A program made the translations under genes and the position numbers. A DNA stretch of 52,383 bases from DATNIB01 sp035604685. Its GTDB lineage: Bacteria > Actinomycetota > Acidimicrobiia > Acidimicrobiales > RAAP-2. Below the pieces are notes generated by a model. It saw only the letters and a program-made list of their open reading frames with translations. It had not been told where the DNA came from and made no database searches. Shown one piece after another: positions 24,695-34,000 of this stretch. The DNA is taken from positions 1-52,383 of the forward strand of contig DATNIB010000033.1 in NCBI GenBank assembly GCA_035604685.1, given 5' to 3'. Numbering within the stretch: position 1 is the stretch's first letter; each line of letters starts with the position of its first letter.

Positions 24695-24700
24695 TACCGT
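24695..24700 (+). promoter_or_regulatory. -10 element (TACCGT) for dnaG-rpoD
   Basis: GGG-TACCGT ends exactly 6 nt before the dnaG ATG at 24707, predicting that the dnaG-rpoD mRNA is leaderless. Confidence 0.5.
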
Positions 24701-24706
24701 CCCGGT

Positions 24707-26617
24707 ATGGCCATCCCAGACGAGGAAGTGGCCCAGGTCCGGGCGGCCACCGACATCGTGGGGCTGATCAGCGAGCACTCGGCGCTGCGCCAGCAGGGCC
24801 GGCGCTGGACCGGTCTGTGCCCCTTCCACGGCGAGCGCACCCCCTCGTTCAGCGTGAACGCCGAGGAGGGTCTCTACTACTGCTTCGGCTGCCAGGCCTC
24901 GGGCGACGCCATCAGCTTCGTGCGCGCCGTCGAGCACATGGACTTCGCCGACGCCGTGCGGCACCTGGCCGAGCGCGCCGGCATCGTCCTGCACGAGAGC
25001 GCGGCGGGGGGAGAGGACCACCGTCGGCGCACCGCGCTCCTCTCGGCCATGGAGCAGGCCGTCGCCTGGTACCACGAGTCGCTCCTGTCCTCGCCGGCCG
25101 CCGGCGGCGCCCGGGACTACCTGCGCTCGCGCGGCTACGACGGCGCGATCGTCCGCCAGTTCCGGCTGGGCTGGGCCCCCGATGACTGGGACGCCCTGTC
25201 GAGCGCGCTCGGGCTCCCCGAGCGCGTGCTGACCGGCACGGGCCTCGGGTTCGTCAACCGGCGGGGACGGCTCCAGGACTCGTTCCGCAGCCGGATCATC
25301 TTCCCCATCTGCGACCCCTCGGGGCACCCGATCGCCCTCGGTGGCCGGATCCTCCCCGCCCCCAAGGGCGCGCCGCAGCCGTCGGACCGGGCACCCGAGC
25401 CCAAGTACAAGAACTCCCAGGAGACCGCCATCTACGCCAAGCGGCGCACCCTGTACGCGCTCAACTGGGCCAAGAAGGACATCGTGGCGAGCGGGGAGAT
25501 CGTCGTGTGCGAGGGCTACACCGACGTCATCGGCTGCTTCCAGGCGGGCGTGCCGCGCGCGGTGGCCACCTGTGGCACGGCCCTCGCCGAGGAGCACTTC
25601 ACGCTGCTGCGCAACTTCGCCCGCCGCATCGTCCTCGCCTACGACGCCGACAGCGCGGGCCAGACCGCCACCGGGCGGGTCTATGAATGGGAGCGCAAGC
25701 ACGAGGTCGACGTCTTCGTGGCCGCGCTGCCGGCGGGCTCGGACCCCGGGCAGCTCGCCCAAGAGGACCCCGATGCCCTGCGCAGCGCGCTGGGCGCCGC
25801 CCGGCCGTTCCTCCAGTTCCGGGTCGACCGCATCCTGGCCGCCGCCTCCCTCGACACCGCCGAGGGCCGCGCCCGCGCCGCCGACGAGGCGATCCAGGCG
25901 ATCGCCGAGCACCCGAGCGACCTGGTGCGCGATCAGTACGTGATGACCGTGTCGGACCGCTGCCGCCTCGAACCGGATCTGCTGCGGACTCGCCTCGACG
26001 CCGCCCGGCGATCGGCCACGACCGCCGGCGACGGCCGGCGGGCCCACTCGGGCCGGGCCCGCCCGGCCGGCGGCCGCATACCCAACGAGGAGCCCGCCGA
26101 GCGCGACCGGGTTCCGGTGTCAGAGGAGGGAGAGGCGCCGCCCCGCCGCTCGCCGCGGGGGCCGGACCCGGCCGGGCGGCCCGGTCTGGAGGCGCTCCGG
26201 TTCGCCGTCCACCGCCCCGAGGCCGTGGCCGACCGGTTGGAGGCCGTGCTGTTCGTCGACGAGCTGCAGCGGCGGGCCTTCGAGACCCTCCTCGGGGCCG
26301 ACGACCTCCACCAGGCGATCGACGACGCCCCGCCCGACGTGGCCGAACTGCTGCGACGGGTGGCCGTGGAGGAGCCGGTCGTGGTCGAGGGGGGCATCAC
26401 CGACCCGGTGGATGCGCTGGTCACCAACCTCACGCGCATCGCGGCCACTCGGGCCGTGCACGATCTGGACATCGCCGCGCGAGCCGGAGAGATCTCGGCG
26501 GCCGACGCCCAGGTGAAGCGCGTGAAACTGTGGATCGAGGCTCTGGACGATCCGGCGGATGGTAGCGAGGCCAGTAGTCGGTTGCTAGCGTGGCTTCTCG
26601 CGAGGCGGGAGGGTTGA
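24707..26617 (+). CDS. dnaG: DNA primase
   Basis: A 636-residue primase. The N-terminal CHC2 zinc-binding domain uses Cys38, His41, Cys59 and Cys62 (CPFHGERTPSF, CFGC). The catalytic core and TOPRIM domain follow, with VVCEGYTDVIG near residues 267-277 and the acidic YDADSAGQTA. A linker of low complexity leads to a C-terminal helical domain of the DnaB-binding kind. It lays RNA primers for both strands. It begins the classic macromolecular synthesis operon and its TGA overlaps the rpoD ATG by one base (TGATG). The start is set by the -10 element 6 nt upstream. Confidence 0.96.
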   Translation: MAIPDEEVAQVRAATDIVGLISEHSALRQQGRRWTGLCPFHGERTPSFSVNAEEGLYYCFGCQASGDAISFVRAVEHMDFADAVRHLAERAGIVLHESAAGGEDHRRRTALLSAMEQAVAWYHESLLSSPAAGGARDYLRSRGYDGAIVRQFRLGWAPDDWDALSSALGLPERVLTGTGLGFVNRRGRLQDSFRSRIIFPICDPSGHPIALGGRILPAPKGAPQPSDRAPEPKYKNSQETAIYAKRRTLYALNWAKKDIVASGEIVVCEGYTDVIGCFQAGVPRAVATCGTALAEEHFTLLRNFARRIVLAYDADSAGQTATGRVYEWERKHEVDVFVAALPAGSDPGQLAQEDPDALRSALGAARPFLQFRVDRILAAASLDTAEGRARAADEAIQAIAEHPSDLVRDQYVMTVSDRCRLEPDLLRTRLDAARRSATTAGDGRRAHSGRARPAGGRIPNEEPAERDRVPVSEEGEAPPRRSPRGPDPAGRPGLEALRFAVHRPEAVADRLEAVLFVDELQRRAFETLLGADDLHQAIDDAPPDVAELLRRVAVEEPVVVEGGITDPVDALVTNLTRIAATRAVHDLDIAARAGEISAADAQVKRVKLWIEALDDPADGSEASSRLLAWLLARREG

Positions 26618-28047
26618 TGGCGGGGCGCGTCCCACACGACAAGTCGGAAAGCCACTCCCACCAGCCGCAGAGCCCAGCCGAGGAAGCCCCAGAAGACGGG
26701 CAGCTGGTCGGGCTGGCGGAGGCTGAATTCGAGGCGGTGCTGGCGGTCGGTCGCGAGCGCGGGACCCTCACCGAGGCCGATCTGATCGAGGCCATCCACG
26801 ACGTGGAGCTCACGCCGGACGTCATCGAGCGCTTGGTCCAGCGCGTGCGTGACCAGGGGATCGAGTTCCTGGCCGACGACCTGACCGCCGGCGACGCCGG
26901 CCTCACCGCACCGGTCGTGGAGCTGACCGAGCTGGAGCTCTCCGAGGACTCTCACCCGGCCGGCACCAACGGCCGCGCGCGGTCGAGCCGGTCGGCGGCG
27001 GCCGTCGACGCGGCCGACGGGTCCTCCACCAAGCCGGCGCGTCGCGCCTCGTCGAGTGCCAAGCCCAAGACGCCGACCACCGACTACGCGAGCGGCAGCG
27101 CCGCCGAGGACCCGGTGCACACCTACCTGAAGGAGATCGGGAAGGTGGCGCTCTTGAGCGCCGAGCTCGAGGTCGAGATGGCGCGACGCGTCGAGGAGGG
27201 AATTGCCGCGGCCGAGCGGATCGCCGCGCACAACCAGTCCGTCGCCGACGATGGTCCGAGCTCGGCCCAACTCACCAGCACCGAGATGAGCACGGCCCGG
27301 CGCCTGGTGCGCAAGGGGCACCAGGCCAAGGAGGTCCTGATCGAGGCCAACCTCCGCCTGGTGGTCTCCATCGCCAAGCGCTACCGCAACCGGGGCCTGG
27401 CCTTCCTCGACCTCATCCAGGAGGGCAACCTCGGCCTCATGCGCGCGGTCGAGAAGTTCGACTACACCAAGGGCTTCAAGTTCTCCACCTACGCCACCTG
27501 GTGGATCCGCCAGGCCATCACGAGGGCCATCGCCGACCAGGCGCGCACCATCCGCATCCCCGTGCACATGGTCGAGACCATCAACAAGGTGGTGTGGGCG
27601 CAGCGCCAGCTCCTCCAAGAGCTCGGGCGCGAACCGAGCGCCGAGGAGATCGCCCAGCGCGTCGAGTTCCCGATCGAGCGCGTGCGCGAGATCCAGCGGA
27701 TCAACCAGGACACCGTCTCTTTGGAGCAGCCGGTCGGCGACGAGGACGACTTCAGCCTGTCCGATCTGATCGAGGACCGGGCCGCCGTGGTGCCCGACGA
27801 CGCCGCCACCCGGGCGATGCTCGACCAGGCGGTGAAGGAGGCCTTGGCCTACCTCTCCATCCGCGAGCAGGACGTGGTGCGGCTGCGCTTCGGTCTCGAC
27901 GACGGCAAGATCCGGACGCTCGAGGAAGTGGGGAAGGCCTTCGGTGTGACGCGCGAGCGCGTCCGCCAGATCGAGTCCAAGACGCTGGCCAAGCTGCGCC
28001 GGCCCGACGCCGCCTACCTGCTGCGGGACTACCTCGAAGAGGCGTGA
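26617..28047 (+). CDS. rpoD: RNA polymerase primary sigma factor (SigA/RpoD)
   Basis: A 476-residue group 1 sigma factor. The N-terminal ~160 residues are acidic then Ser/Ala/Lys-rich, as in actinobacterial HrdB/SigA. Region 1.2 starts at DPVHTYLKEIGK (residue 165). Region 2 includes LIQEGNLGLMRAVEKFDYTKG and FSTYATWWIRQAI, the -10 recognition helix. Region 3 is RIPVHMVETINK, and region 4.2 is TLEEVGKAFGVTRERVRQIE, the -35 recognition helix. The start at the TGATG overlap with dnaG is chosen over an in-frame GTG at 26590 because of GGGAGGG just upstream and normal coupling. It directs most housekeeping transcription. Confidence 0.95.
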   Translation: MAGRVPHDKSESHSHQPQSPAEEAPEDGQLVGLAEAEFEAVLAVGRERGTLTEADLIEAIHDVELTPDVIERLVQRVRDQGIEFLADDLTAGDAGLTAPVVELTELELSEDSHPAGTNGRARSSRSAAAVDAADGSSTKPARRASSSAKPKTPTTDYASGSAAEDPVHTYLKEIGKVALLSAELEVEMARRVEEGIAAAERIAAHNQSVADDGPSSAQLTSTEMSTARRLVRKGHQAKEVLIEANLRLVVSIAKRYRNRGLAFLDLIQEGNLGLMRAVEKFDYTKGFKFSTYATWWIRQAITRAIADQARTIRIPVHMVETINKVVWAQRQLLQELGREPSAEEIAQRVEFPIERVREIQRINQDTVSLEQPVGDEDDFSLSDLIEDRAAVVPDDAATRAMLDQAVKEALAYLSIREQDVVRLRFGLDDGKIRTLEEVGKAFGVTRERVRQIESKTLAKLRRPDAAYLLRDYLEEA

Positions 28048-28076
28048 CCCCCGGCTCCCCCTCCGGGGTCGGCTGC

Positions 28077-28082
28077 TATCGT
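28077..28082 (+). promoter_or_regulatory. Possible -10 element (TATCGT) for tRNA-Asn
   Basis: TATCGT lies 20 nt before the mature tRNA 5' end, the right distance for a short processed leader. No clear -35. Confidence 0.35.
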
Positions 28083-28102
28083 CGTTCGTTCTTCTCGATC
28101 GT

Positions 28103-28174
<72 letters not shown>

Positions 28175-28209
28175 CTGGCCGCTCCCCCTGCTGTCCTCGT
28201 TCCGCGCGC

Positions 28210-29460
28210 CTAGCTCGGGCAGGTGGTGGTCTGGATCCCCGGCAGCCCCACCGGCTGGTAGGGGTCGGGGTTCGGGTCGCCGGCGAAGCGGTCCCGGATC
28301 CACTGAACCATGTCGCCGAAGTAGGGCGTGATCACCCCCGCATGGCTCTGCCCGGGATAGATCCACCGTTCCAGGTCCTGGCCCAGGCTGCACAGGTGGG
28401 TCGCCAAGAGCTGCGTCGAGACGACCGGGATCTGCTCGTCGTTGCCCCCCTGGGCGATGAGCAGCGGCACCGAGTTGATCGAGGTGAAGTTCTCGGGGTC
28501 GTTCGAGGCCAGGATCTCCTTCCACCCCGGCTCGTCGAACGGGTTGGCCTTCACGATCTGCACCAGCGAGTACTTGTCGATGGTGGTCTCGAGGTAGTTG
28601 AAGCAGCCCTTGTTCACGACCGGCGCCAGCTTGATGGCGGTCGGCGTGAGGATCTCCGACAGCGGCGCCCGCGCCGACCCGTAGGCGGCGTTCCAGGCGA
28701 TGCCGGCCATGAAGAGATAGAAGCGGTACGGGCTCGTGGTGAGGAACTGGTAAATGACGGCGAACTGCGACGGCGGTGCACCGGCGACGACCCCCTTCAG
28801 GTGGAGGTCCGGTGCGTAGGAGGGCCCGATGTGCAGGCTGAACATGGCGGTCTGCCCACCCTCCGAGTGGCCCCACACCACGTAGTCCGAGCTGGCGTGG
28901 ACGGCGCCGATGTGGCGCGCGGCCCGCACGATGTCGATGGTGTTGCGCGCCGCGGACACGCCGACCAGGTAGGGGAGGATGCCGGGCGTGCCCTCGCCCT
29001 GGTAGTCGCTGGCCGTCACCACCCAGCCGTCGGCCAGCAGCTTGTCGACGGCCAGCACCCCGTTGATGGCGGGCAACGCATAGGTCGGGTGCAGGGAGGG
29101 CGCGCAGAGGTCGGCCATGCCGTTGGTGCCGTGACCCCAGCTCACGACCGGGAAGCCGCCGGCCGGCGGCTGGGTCTGCGGGACGAAGATGAGCCCGGTG
29201 ACGGCGACCGGCTTGTTGGTCACGCTGAGCGACGTGTACATGACGCGATAGGTCGTGCCGGTGACCGAGGTGTCGGTGATCTTCTGGTACTTGATCACGG
29301 ATCCCGGCTTCGACGGGATGGTCGACGGCACGCTGTAGAAGCCGGGTAGGCCCTTGGGCGCGGGGACGGCGGCCGAAGCGGGCGACGCCAAGGAGACGGT
29401 GCCGGCCAGCAGGGCCAGGATCAGGGCGACGGCGCGACCGCGCAGACGTGTGGCAGACAT
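28210..29460 (-). CDS. Secreted alpha/beta-hydrolase, secretory lipase family
   Basis: A 416-residue protein with a clear Sec signal peptide (MSATRLRGRA, hydrophobic core, cleavage near ASPASA|A at residue 30). The mature part is an alpha/beta-hydrolase of the secretory-lipase (LIP) type. It has the oxyanion region VVSWGHGTNG, then DYQGEGTP, the nucleophile elbow GHSEGG (Ser199), an Asp in GGNDEQIPV and a His in PGQSHAGV completing the triad. Related enzymes cleave triacylglycerols or esters outside the cell. GAGG lies just before the ATG. It stands alone between two tRNA genes, in opposite orientation to both. Confidence 0.87.
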   Translation of the reverse strand: MSATRLRGRAVALILALLAGTVSLASPASAAVPAPKGLPGFYSVPSTIPSKPGSVIKYQKITDTSVTGTTYRVMYTSLSVTNKPVAVTGLIFVPQTQPPAGGFPVVSWGHGTNGMADLCAPSLHPTYALPAINGVLAVDKLLADGWVVTASDYQGEGTPGILPYLVGVSAARNTIDIVRAARHIGAVHASSDYVVWGHSEGGQTAMFSLHIGPSYAPDLHLKGVVAGAPPSQFAVIYQFLTTSPYRFYLFMAGIAWNAAYGSARAPLSEILTPTAIKLAPVVNKGCFNYLETTIDKYSLVQIVKANPFDEPGWKEILASNDPENFTSINSVPLLIAQGGNDEQIPVVSTQLLATHLCSLGQDLERWIYPGQSHAGVITPYFGDMVQWIRDRFAGDPNPDPYQPVGLPGIQTTTCPS

Positions 29461-29660
29461 CCTCGGAGTGCCCCCTTCTTGTCAGCCCCCCAGCCTCCAC
29501 CGGCCAAGTTACCCGAGAGTCAGTTCGAGCGTTCTTCGTCGCCCTCGCGTCGTTCACCCCGTTGGGGGCTCGAGGACGACGCCCAAGGGCTCCAATGGCA
29601 CGGCCATATGGCGCCTGAACTAGAACGGTCCGCGATGCGGGGGCGGTGCCCGTCCTCGTC

Positions 29661-29733
29661 GGGGCCGTAGCTCAGTGGTCAGAGCAGGGGACTCATAATC
29701 CCTCGGTCGCAGGTTCGATCCCTGCCGGCCCCA
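29661..29733 (+). tRNA. tRNA with CAT anticodon (elongator Met, or lysidine-modified Ile2)
   Basis: Complete cloverleaf. Acceptor GGGGCCG/CGGCCCC, anticodon stem GGGGA/TCCCT (one G-T pair) with loop CTCATAA (anticodon 29694-29696), T arm GCAGG/CCTGC, discriminator A, no CCA. It is not an initiator, since the 1-72 position is paired and the three G-C pairs of the initiator anticodon stem are missing. The D loop AGTGGTCA and parts of the body resemble bacterial tRNA-Ile2 as much as tRNA-Met, so the charged amino acid is uncertain. Confidence 0.9.
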
Positions 29734-29999
29734 CGCATACTGACCCCGGGCCCACTGTCTCTCATGCCTCGCGACATGATTGTCTGCTGTCGTGACCCGG
29801 GAAGCGGTCCGGACCGACGGGCACGTGCCGACTCCACCGCGGCTGGCGAACCTCTCAAGCGTCGTCCGACTCGTTCGAGCCGTCAACACTTCGAGGTGAC
29901 CGGTATGGTGTCGATTCGGGCCGGCGGACCCGTCGGCGGTTCGAGCGAGCTCGTCACCTCCGCGGGAGCGAGACGAACCGGAGTGAAAGGCGGCAAATC

Positions 30000-31037
30000 A
30001 TGCGGCTCGGAGCAGGCATCGGCCGGGACAATCCGACAGCACTGGCCAAGCGAGCCCAGAGCCTCGAAAAGGCCGGGATCGAGATCCTCTGGGCGTCCGA
30101 GCTCTACGGCTTCGACGGGGTCAGCCTCATGGGCTTTCTGGCGGGGGTGACCGAGACCGTCCAGATCGGGTCGTCCATCCTGCCCTTCTACTCGCGTACG
30201 CCGACCCTGCTGGCGATGAGCGCGGCAGGAGTGGACGCCCTCTCCGGTGGCCGTTGCATTCTCGGCATCGGGTCCTCCGGACCACAGGTCATCGAGGGGT
30301 TTCACGGCGTGCCCTTCGACGCGCCGGTGGCCCGCGTCGAAGAGATCATCGACATCTGCCGCACGGTCTGGCGCCGTGAGCCGGTCATGCACCAGGGTCG
30401 GCACTACCAGGTTCCGCTTCCCCCCGGCCAGGGCCTGGGGCTCGGCAAACCGCTGAAGATGATCGACCACCCCGTGCGCGACCGGATCCCGATCTACGTC
30501 GCGTCGCTCGGACCGCGCAACGTCGAGAGCACGGCCCGCCTGGCGGACGGATGGTTGCCCATCTTCTTCTGGCCCGAGCGGTCGGGTCAGGTCTGGGGCG
30601 AATCGTTGGCCCGCGGATCGAGCCAGCGCGACCCGAAGCTCGCCCCCCTCGAGATCGCGGCGAGCACGACCGTCGCCATCGGGGACGACCTCGACGATCT
30701 CGACGATCTCCGCCAAGCTTCCAGACCCCAGCTCGCGCTCTACATCGGCGGGATGGGCGCGGCCGACAAGAATTTCTACAACGACCTGGCCTGCCGCTAC
30801 GGGTTGGAGGACGCGGCGAAGCGGATCCAGGACCTCTACCTGTCCGGGCAAAAGGACGAGGCCGCCCGCGCCGTGCCGCAGGAGCTGATCGACGCGATCT
30901 CGATGATCGGGCCGGCGGGCCACGTGCGCGATCGCCTGGCCGCGTACAAGGAGGCCGGCGTCACGATCCTCAACGTCCGGTTGGCCGGACCCGACCGCGA
31001 ACGGACGATCGGGACGCTGCGCGAATGGATGGCCTGA
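30000..31037 (+). CDS. LLM-class flavin/F420-dependent oxidoreductase
   Basis: A 345-residue luciferase-like TIM-barrel protein. Supporting segments are RLGAGIGRDNPTALAKRAQSLEKAG, the barrel strand VQIGSSILPFYSRTP, LSGGRCILGIGSSGPQVIEGFHG and the C-terminal substrate-channel domain ending in TILNVRLAGPD. The SGPQVIEGFHG motif is typical of actinobacterial F420-dependent members, but the cofactor (F420 or FMN) cannot be settled from sequence alone. An AAAGG Shine-Dalgarno precedes the ATG. It is monocistronic, convergent with the giant surface-protein gene; substrate unknown. Confidence 0.85.
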   Translation: MRLGAGIGRDNPTALAKRAQSLEKAGIEILWASELYGFDGVSLMGFLAGVTETVQIGSSILPFYSRTPTLLAMSAAGVDALSGGRCILGIGSSGPQVIEGFHGVPFDAPVARVEEIIDICRTVWRREPVMHQGRHYQVPLPPGQGLGLGKPLKMIDHPVRDRIPIYVASLGPRNVESTARLADGWLPIFFWPERSGQVWGESLARGSSQRDPKLAPLEIAASTTVAIGDDLDDLDDLRQASRPQLALYIGGMGAADKNFYNDLACRYGLEDAAKRIQDLYLSGQKDEAARAVPQELIDAISMIGPAGHVRDRLAAYKEAGVTILNVRLAGPDRERTIGTLREWMA

Positions 31038-31065
31038 CCGTCCGCCACATCGGGCCGGCGGTCGT

Positions 31066-34000
31066 CTAGCGGCGCGGCAGCTGTCGTCGGCGACGCCCCA
31101 GAGCGAGGGAGACGGCGAGGCCGATCGCCGCTGCGCCGGCGCCGACCACCACCACGAGTGGGCTCGGGCCGCCGGTGTAGGCCAGCGAGCGGACGCCGAT
31201 CACCGCGGTCGTCACCGTCGGGGCCGGGCCCGCTGTCGTGGACGGCGCCGGCGGCGTGCCGGCCGGGGCGGACGCGACGTTCACCAGATCGAAGACCACC
31301 CGGATGGGGGACGGGAGCGGGTTCTCGGTGCAGGGATTTGCGGGGGAGCACGCCTCTGCCCCGGCGGCGATGATCGGGATCGGTGGTCGGGTGGTCGTGG
31401 TGGTGCCGGGCGGGGCGGCCCGCGGCGCGATCGAGGCCACCGCGTACCACCGACCGGGCTGGTCGTTGCTCGAGACCTCGACCGTCGCTTGGCCGGAGCC
31501 GTCCGTTGTCGACGCCGTCGCGCCGAGGCTGCCGCCGGCGCCGGTCGCCCCCGCCTCGGCCGCCCAGGTCACGGCCGCGCCGGTGATCGGGACCGTCGCA
31601 TCCGCGCTCTGGCAGGCCACGAGGACGACCAGGGGAAGGCCGGCCTGGTTCGGTGCGATGGACTGACCGTCACCGGACAAGATCGACACGGTGGGCGCGA
31701 CACCGGGCACGCACCCGCCCGGACCCGAGGCCGGGGTCTCCCCGGCGACCGCCGCGCTGGCCAGCCGCGGGACGACCAGCACTGCGCCCAGGCTGAGGAA
31801 CAACGCTAGGACCACGCCGACGAGGACGCCGGTCCGTCGCCCCGGCCGGGGCCGCTCGCGGGCTCGACGAGCGTGGCGCGGCGCACGCCGTCGGGTCCGG
31901 GACGGTCTGGGCCGGCGGGCGACCAGGAGCAGGCCGGTCCCGCCGGTGATGAGGAGCGAGCCGACGACGAGGAGCCCGACGGTCGGCGTGCCGGTGAAGG
32001 CCAATTCTCCGTGTGCGGGCACCTCGGGCACGGCCAGCGTCGAATCCGCGACCGGCGAGTCGGCCGTCAGGACCGCGGTGCAATGGAAGGCGGGATCGCT
32101 GCGGTAGTCGGCGGGGGCCTCTACCTCGTGCAGGCACCACGAGTAGCCGGCCGGCACGGCGAAGGAGAGGACACCGCGGGTATCGGTCGTCGCCTCGCCC
32201 CAGAACGTGTCGCCGCTCGGCACCGGCAAGCCCGCCGGCGCGGCACCTGGACCTCCGGGTGGGTCGGATCCCTGGGCGAGCAGTTCGTAGGTGGCGTCCG
32301 GGATCGTGGTGTTGGGTGAGAGCGCGTTGTACTTGTACGCGCTGAGGTGTACGACGGCTCTCGTTTCGGGGAGCGCCACCGAGGTCGCGTCCGGTGTCGA
32401 GGCCACGGTGAGCACCGCCGTGCAGTGCAGCGCCGGGTCGAGCAGGTAGTCCGGTGGGGCGGTGACCTCCCGGATGCACCAGGCGTGGCCGGCCGGGACG
32501 GTGAAGTCCAAGACGCCGTCGTTCGCGGTCGTGCCCCGCGCGTACCAGGCATCGCCGGGCTCGGTCGCGGCCTCGGCCGGGGCCTGGCGGTGCGCGTCGC
32601 CCGGCGGCAACGGGCCCTCGACGTAGAGGTCGTAGGTGGCGCCGGGGATGCCGGTGCCCGGCTGGAGCACGTCGAACTTGTGGACTGCGACGGTCACGGT
32701 GGCCTCGGTGTTCCCGATGACGAGGTTGTTGGCCGGTGGGGGCACCGTCGGGTCGCCGTCCAGCACCGCGGTGCAGTGCTGGTGTGGATCGGCCACGTAG
32801 TTGGGTGGCGGCGCGTTCTCGACCGCGCAGTAGGCGAAGCCGGGGAACTGCAGCGGGAAGTGGGCGAGCCCGTCGGTTCCCGTCGTCGCTCGGGCCGTCC
32901 AGGTCTCCCCGTCCTCGGTCGGCGCGCCAGGCGGGGGAGCCGGCTGGTCGGGGCCGTTCCCGTCGTCCACCCGGTACAGGTCGAAGACGACCCCGGAGAG
33001 GGTAACCGCCGGGTTGGCGGCGTCCACTTTGTCGACGGTGAGGTTGACGAACTCCCCGCGATCGGTCACGTCGATCGGCGTCGCGCCTTGATCGTTCGCC
33101 GCGGTGAAGCAGCCGGAGGCGCCGGCGACCAGGCCCGGCGGCGCGGTGGGCTCGCTCCAGCAGTACCGATCTCCGGCCGCGAGCACGGCGGCAGTGGTGC
33201 AGTCCCCGGTGGCGTCGGTGGTGCAGGTGGTGACCGTCGGTCCGGACCCCGATGCGTCCGCGATGGCAAAGACCGCGCCCTGGAGCGAGACGGTGGCCGG
33301 GTCGACGTTGCCGGTGGCCAGCTTGGTGAATGTGGCCGCCACCAGCTTCGGATCGTCGAAGGTGACGACGCCCGTGCCGCCGGGGAGGAGGCTGAGGTGC
33401 TGGGTGACGTCGGCCGCCTCCAGCGCGTAGCCGGGCGGTGCCGCCAGCTCGGTCACCTCGTAGTTCCCGGGCAAGAACGATCCGGTGCCGTCATTGCCGG
33501 CGATCCCGCAGGCGCCCCCGGCATCGGTGGTGCACTGGCCGAGGTCCTGGTCGTAGGTGCCCGAGTTTCCCGAGTCGTAGCGCACGTCGAAGATCGCACC
33601 GGCCAGCAGCGCATTGGTCTCGCGGTCGACCTTCACCAGACTGAGCGAGCCGGGCTGCACATGGTCCAGCACGTCGACCACCGTGGGCTCGAGACCGCCG
33701 CGCACCGCGACGGACACCGGGCTGCTCGCTTCGTAGCCGGGGGGCGGGGTCGTCTCGGTCAGGGTGTAGGTGCCCGGCACCAGGGACCCGATGACGTTGG
33801 ACCGGCCGTCGCTCCCGACGGTCAGCACGCCGACGGGCGTGGCGGCGGGGACGGGACCCTCGAGCGAGAAGGTGGCACCGATCACCGCGGCGTAGCTCGC
33901 GTCGTCCCCGGTCTTGTCGACCTCGATGCTGCCCAGGTGCAGGTCGGCGAAACCGACGGTGCCGTGCTGGCCCGGACTGAGCGTCGTGTCCTCGGTCGCC

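Noticed and set aside
28048..28102. CCCC-TCC-GGGG repeat after rpoD as a terminator
   Set aside because: Stem too short and directly upstream of the tRNA promoter; rpoD transcription may simply read into the tRNA.
29764..30150. Open frame covering the gap between the CAT tRNA and the LLM gene
   Set aside because: No family features and it overlaps the well-supported LLM start in a different frame; the 266-bp gap appears non-coding, perhaps with a TATGGT promoter near 29,903.
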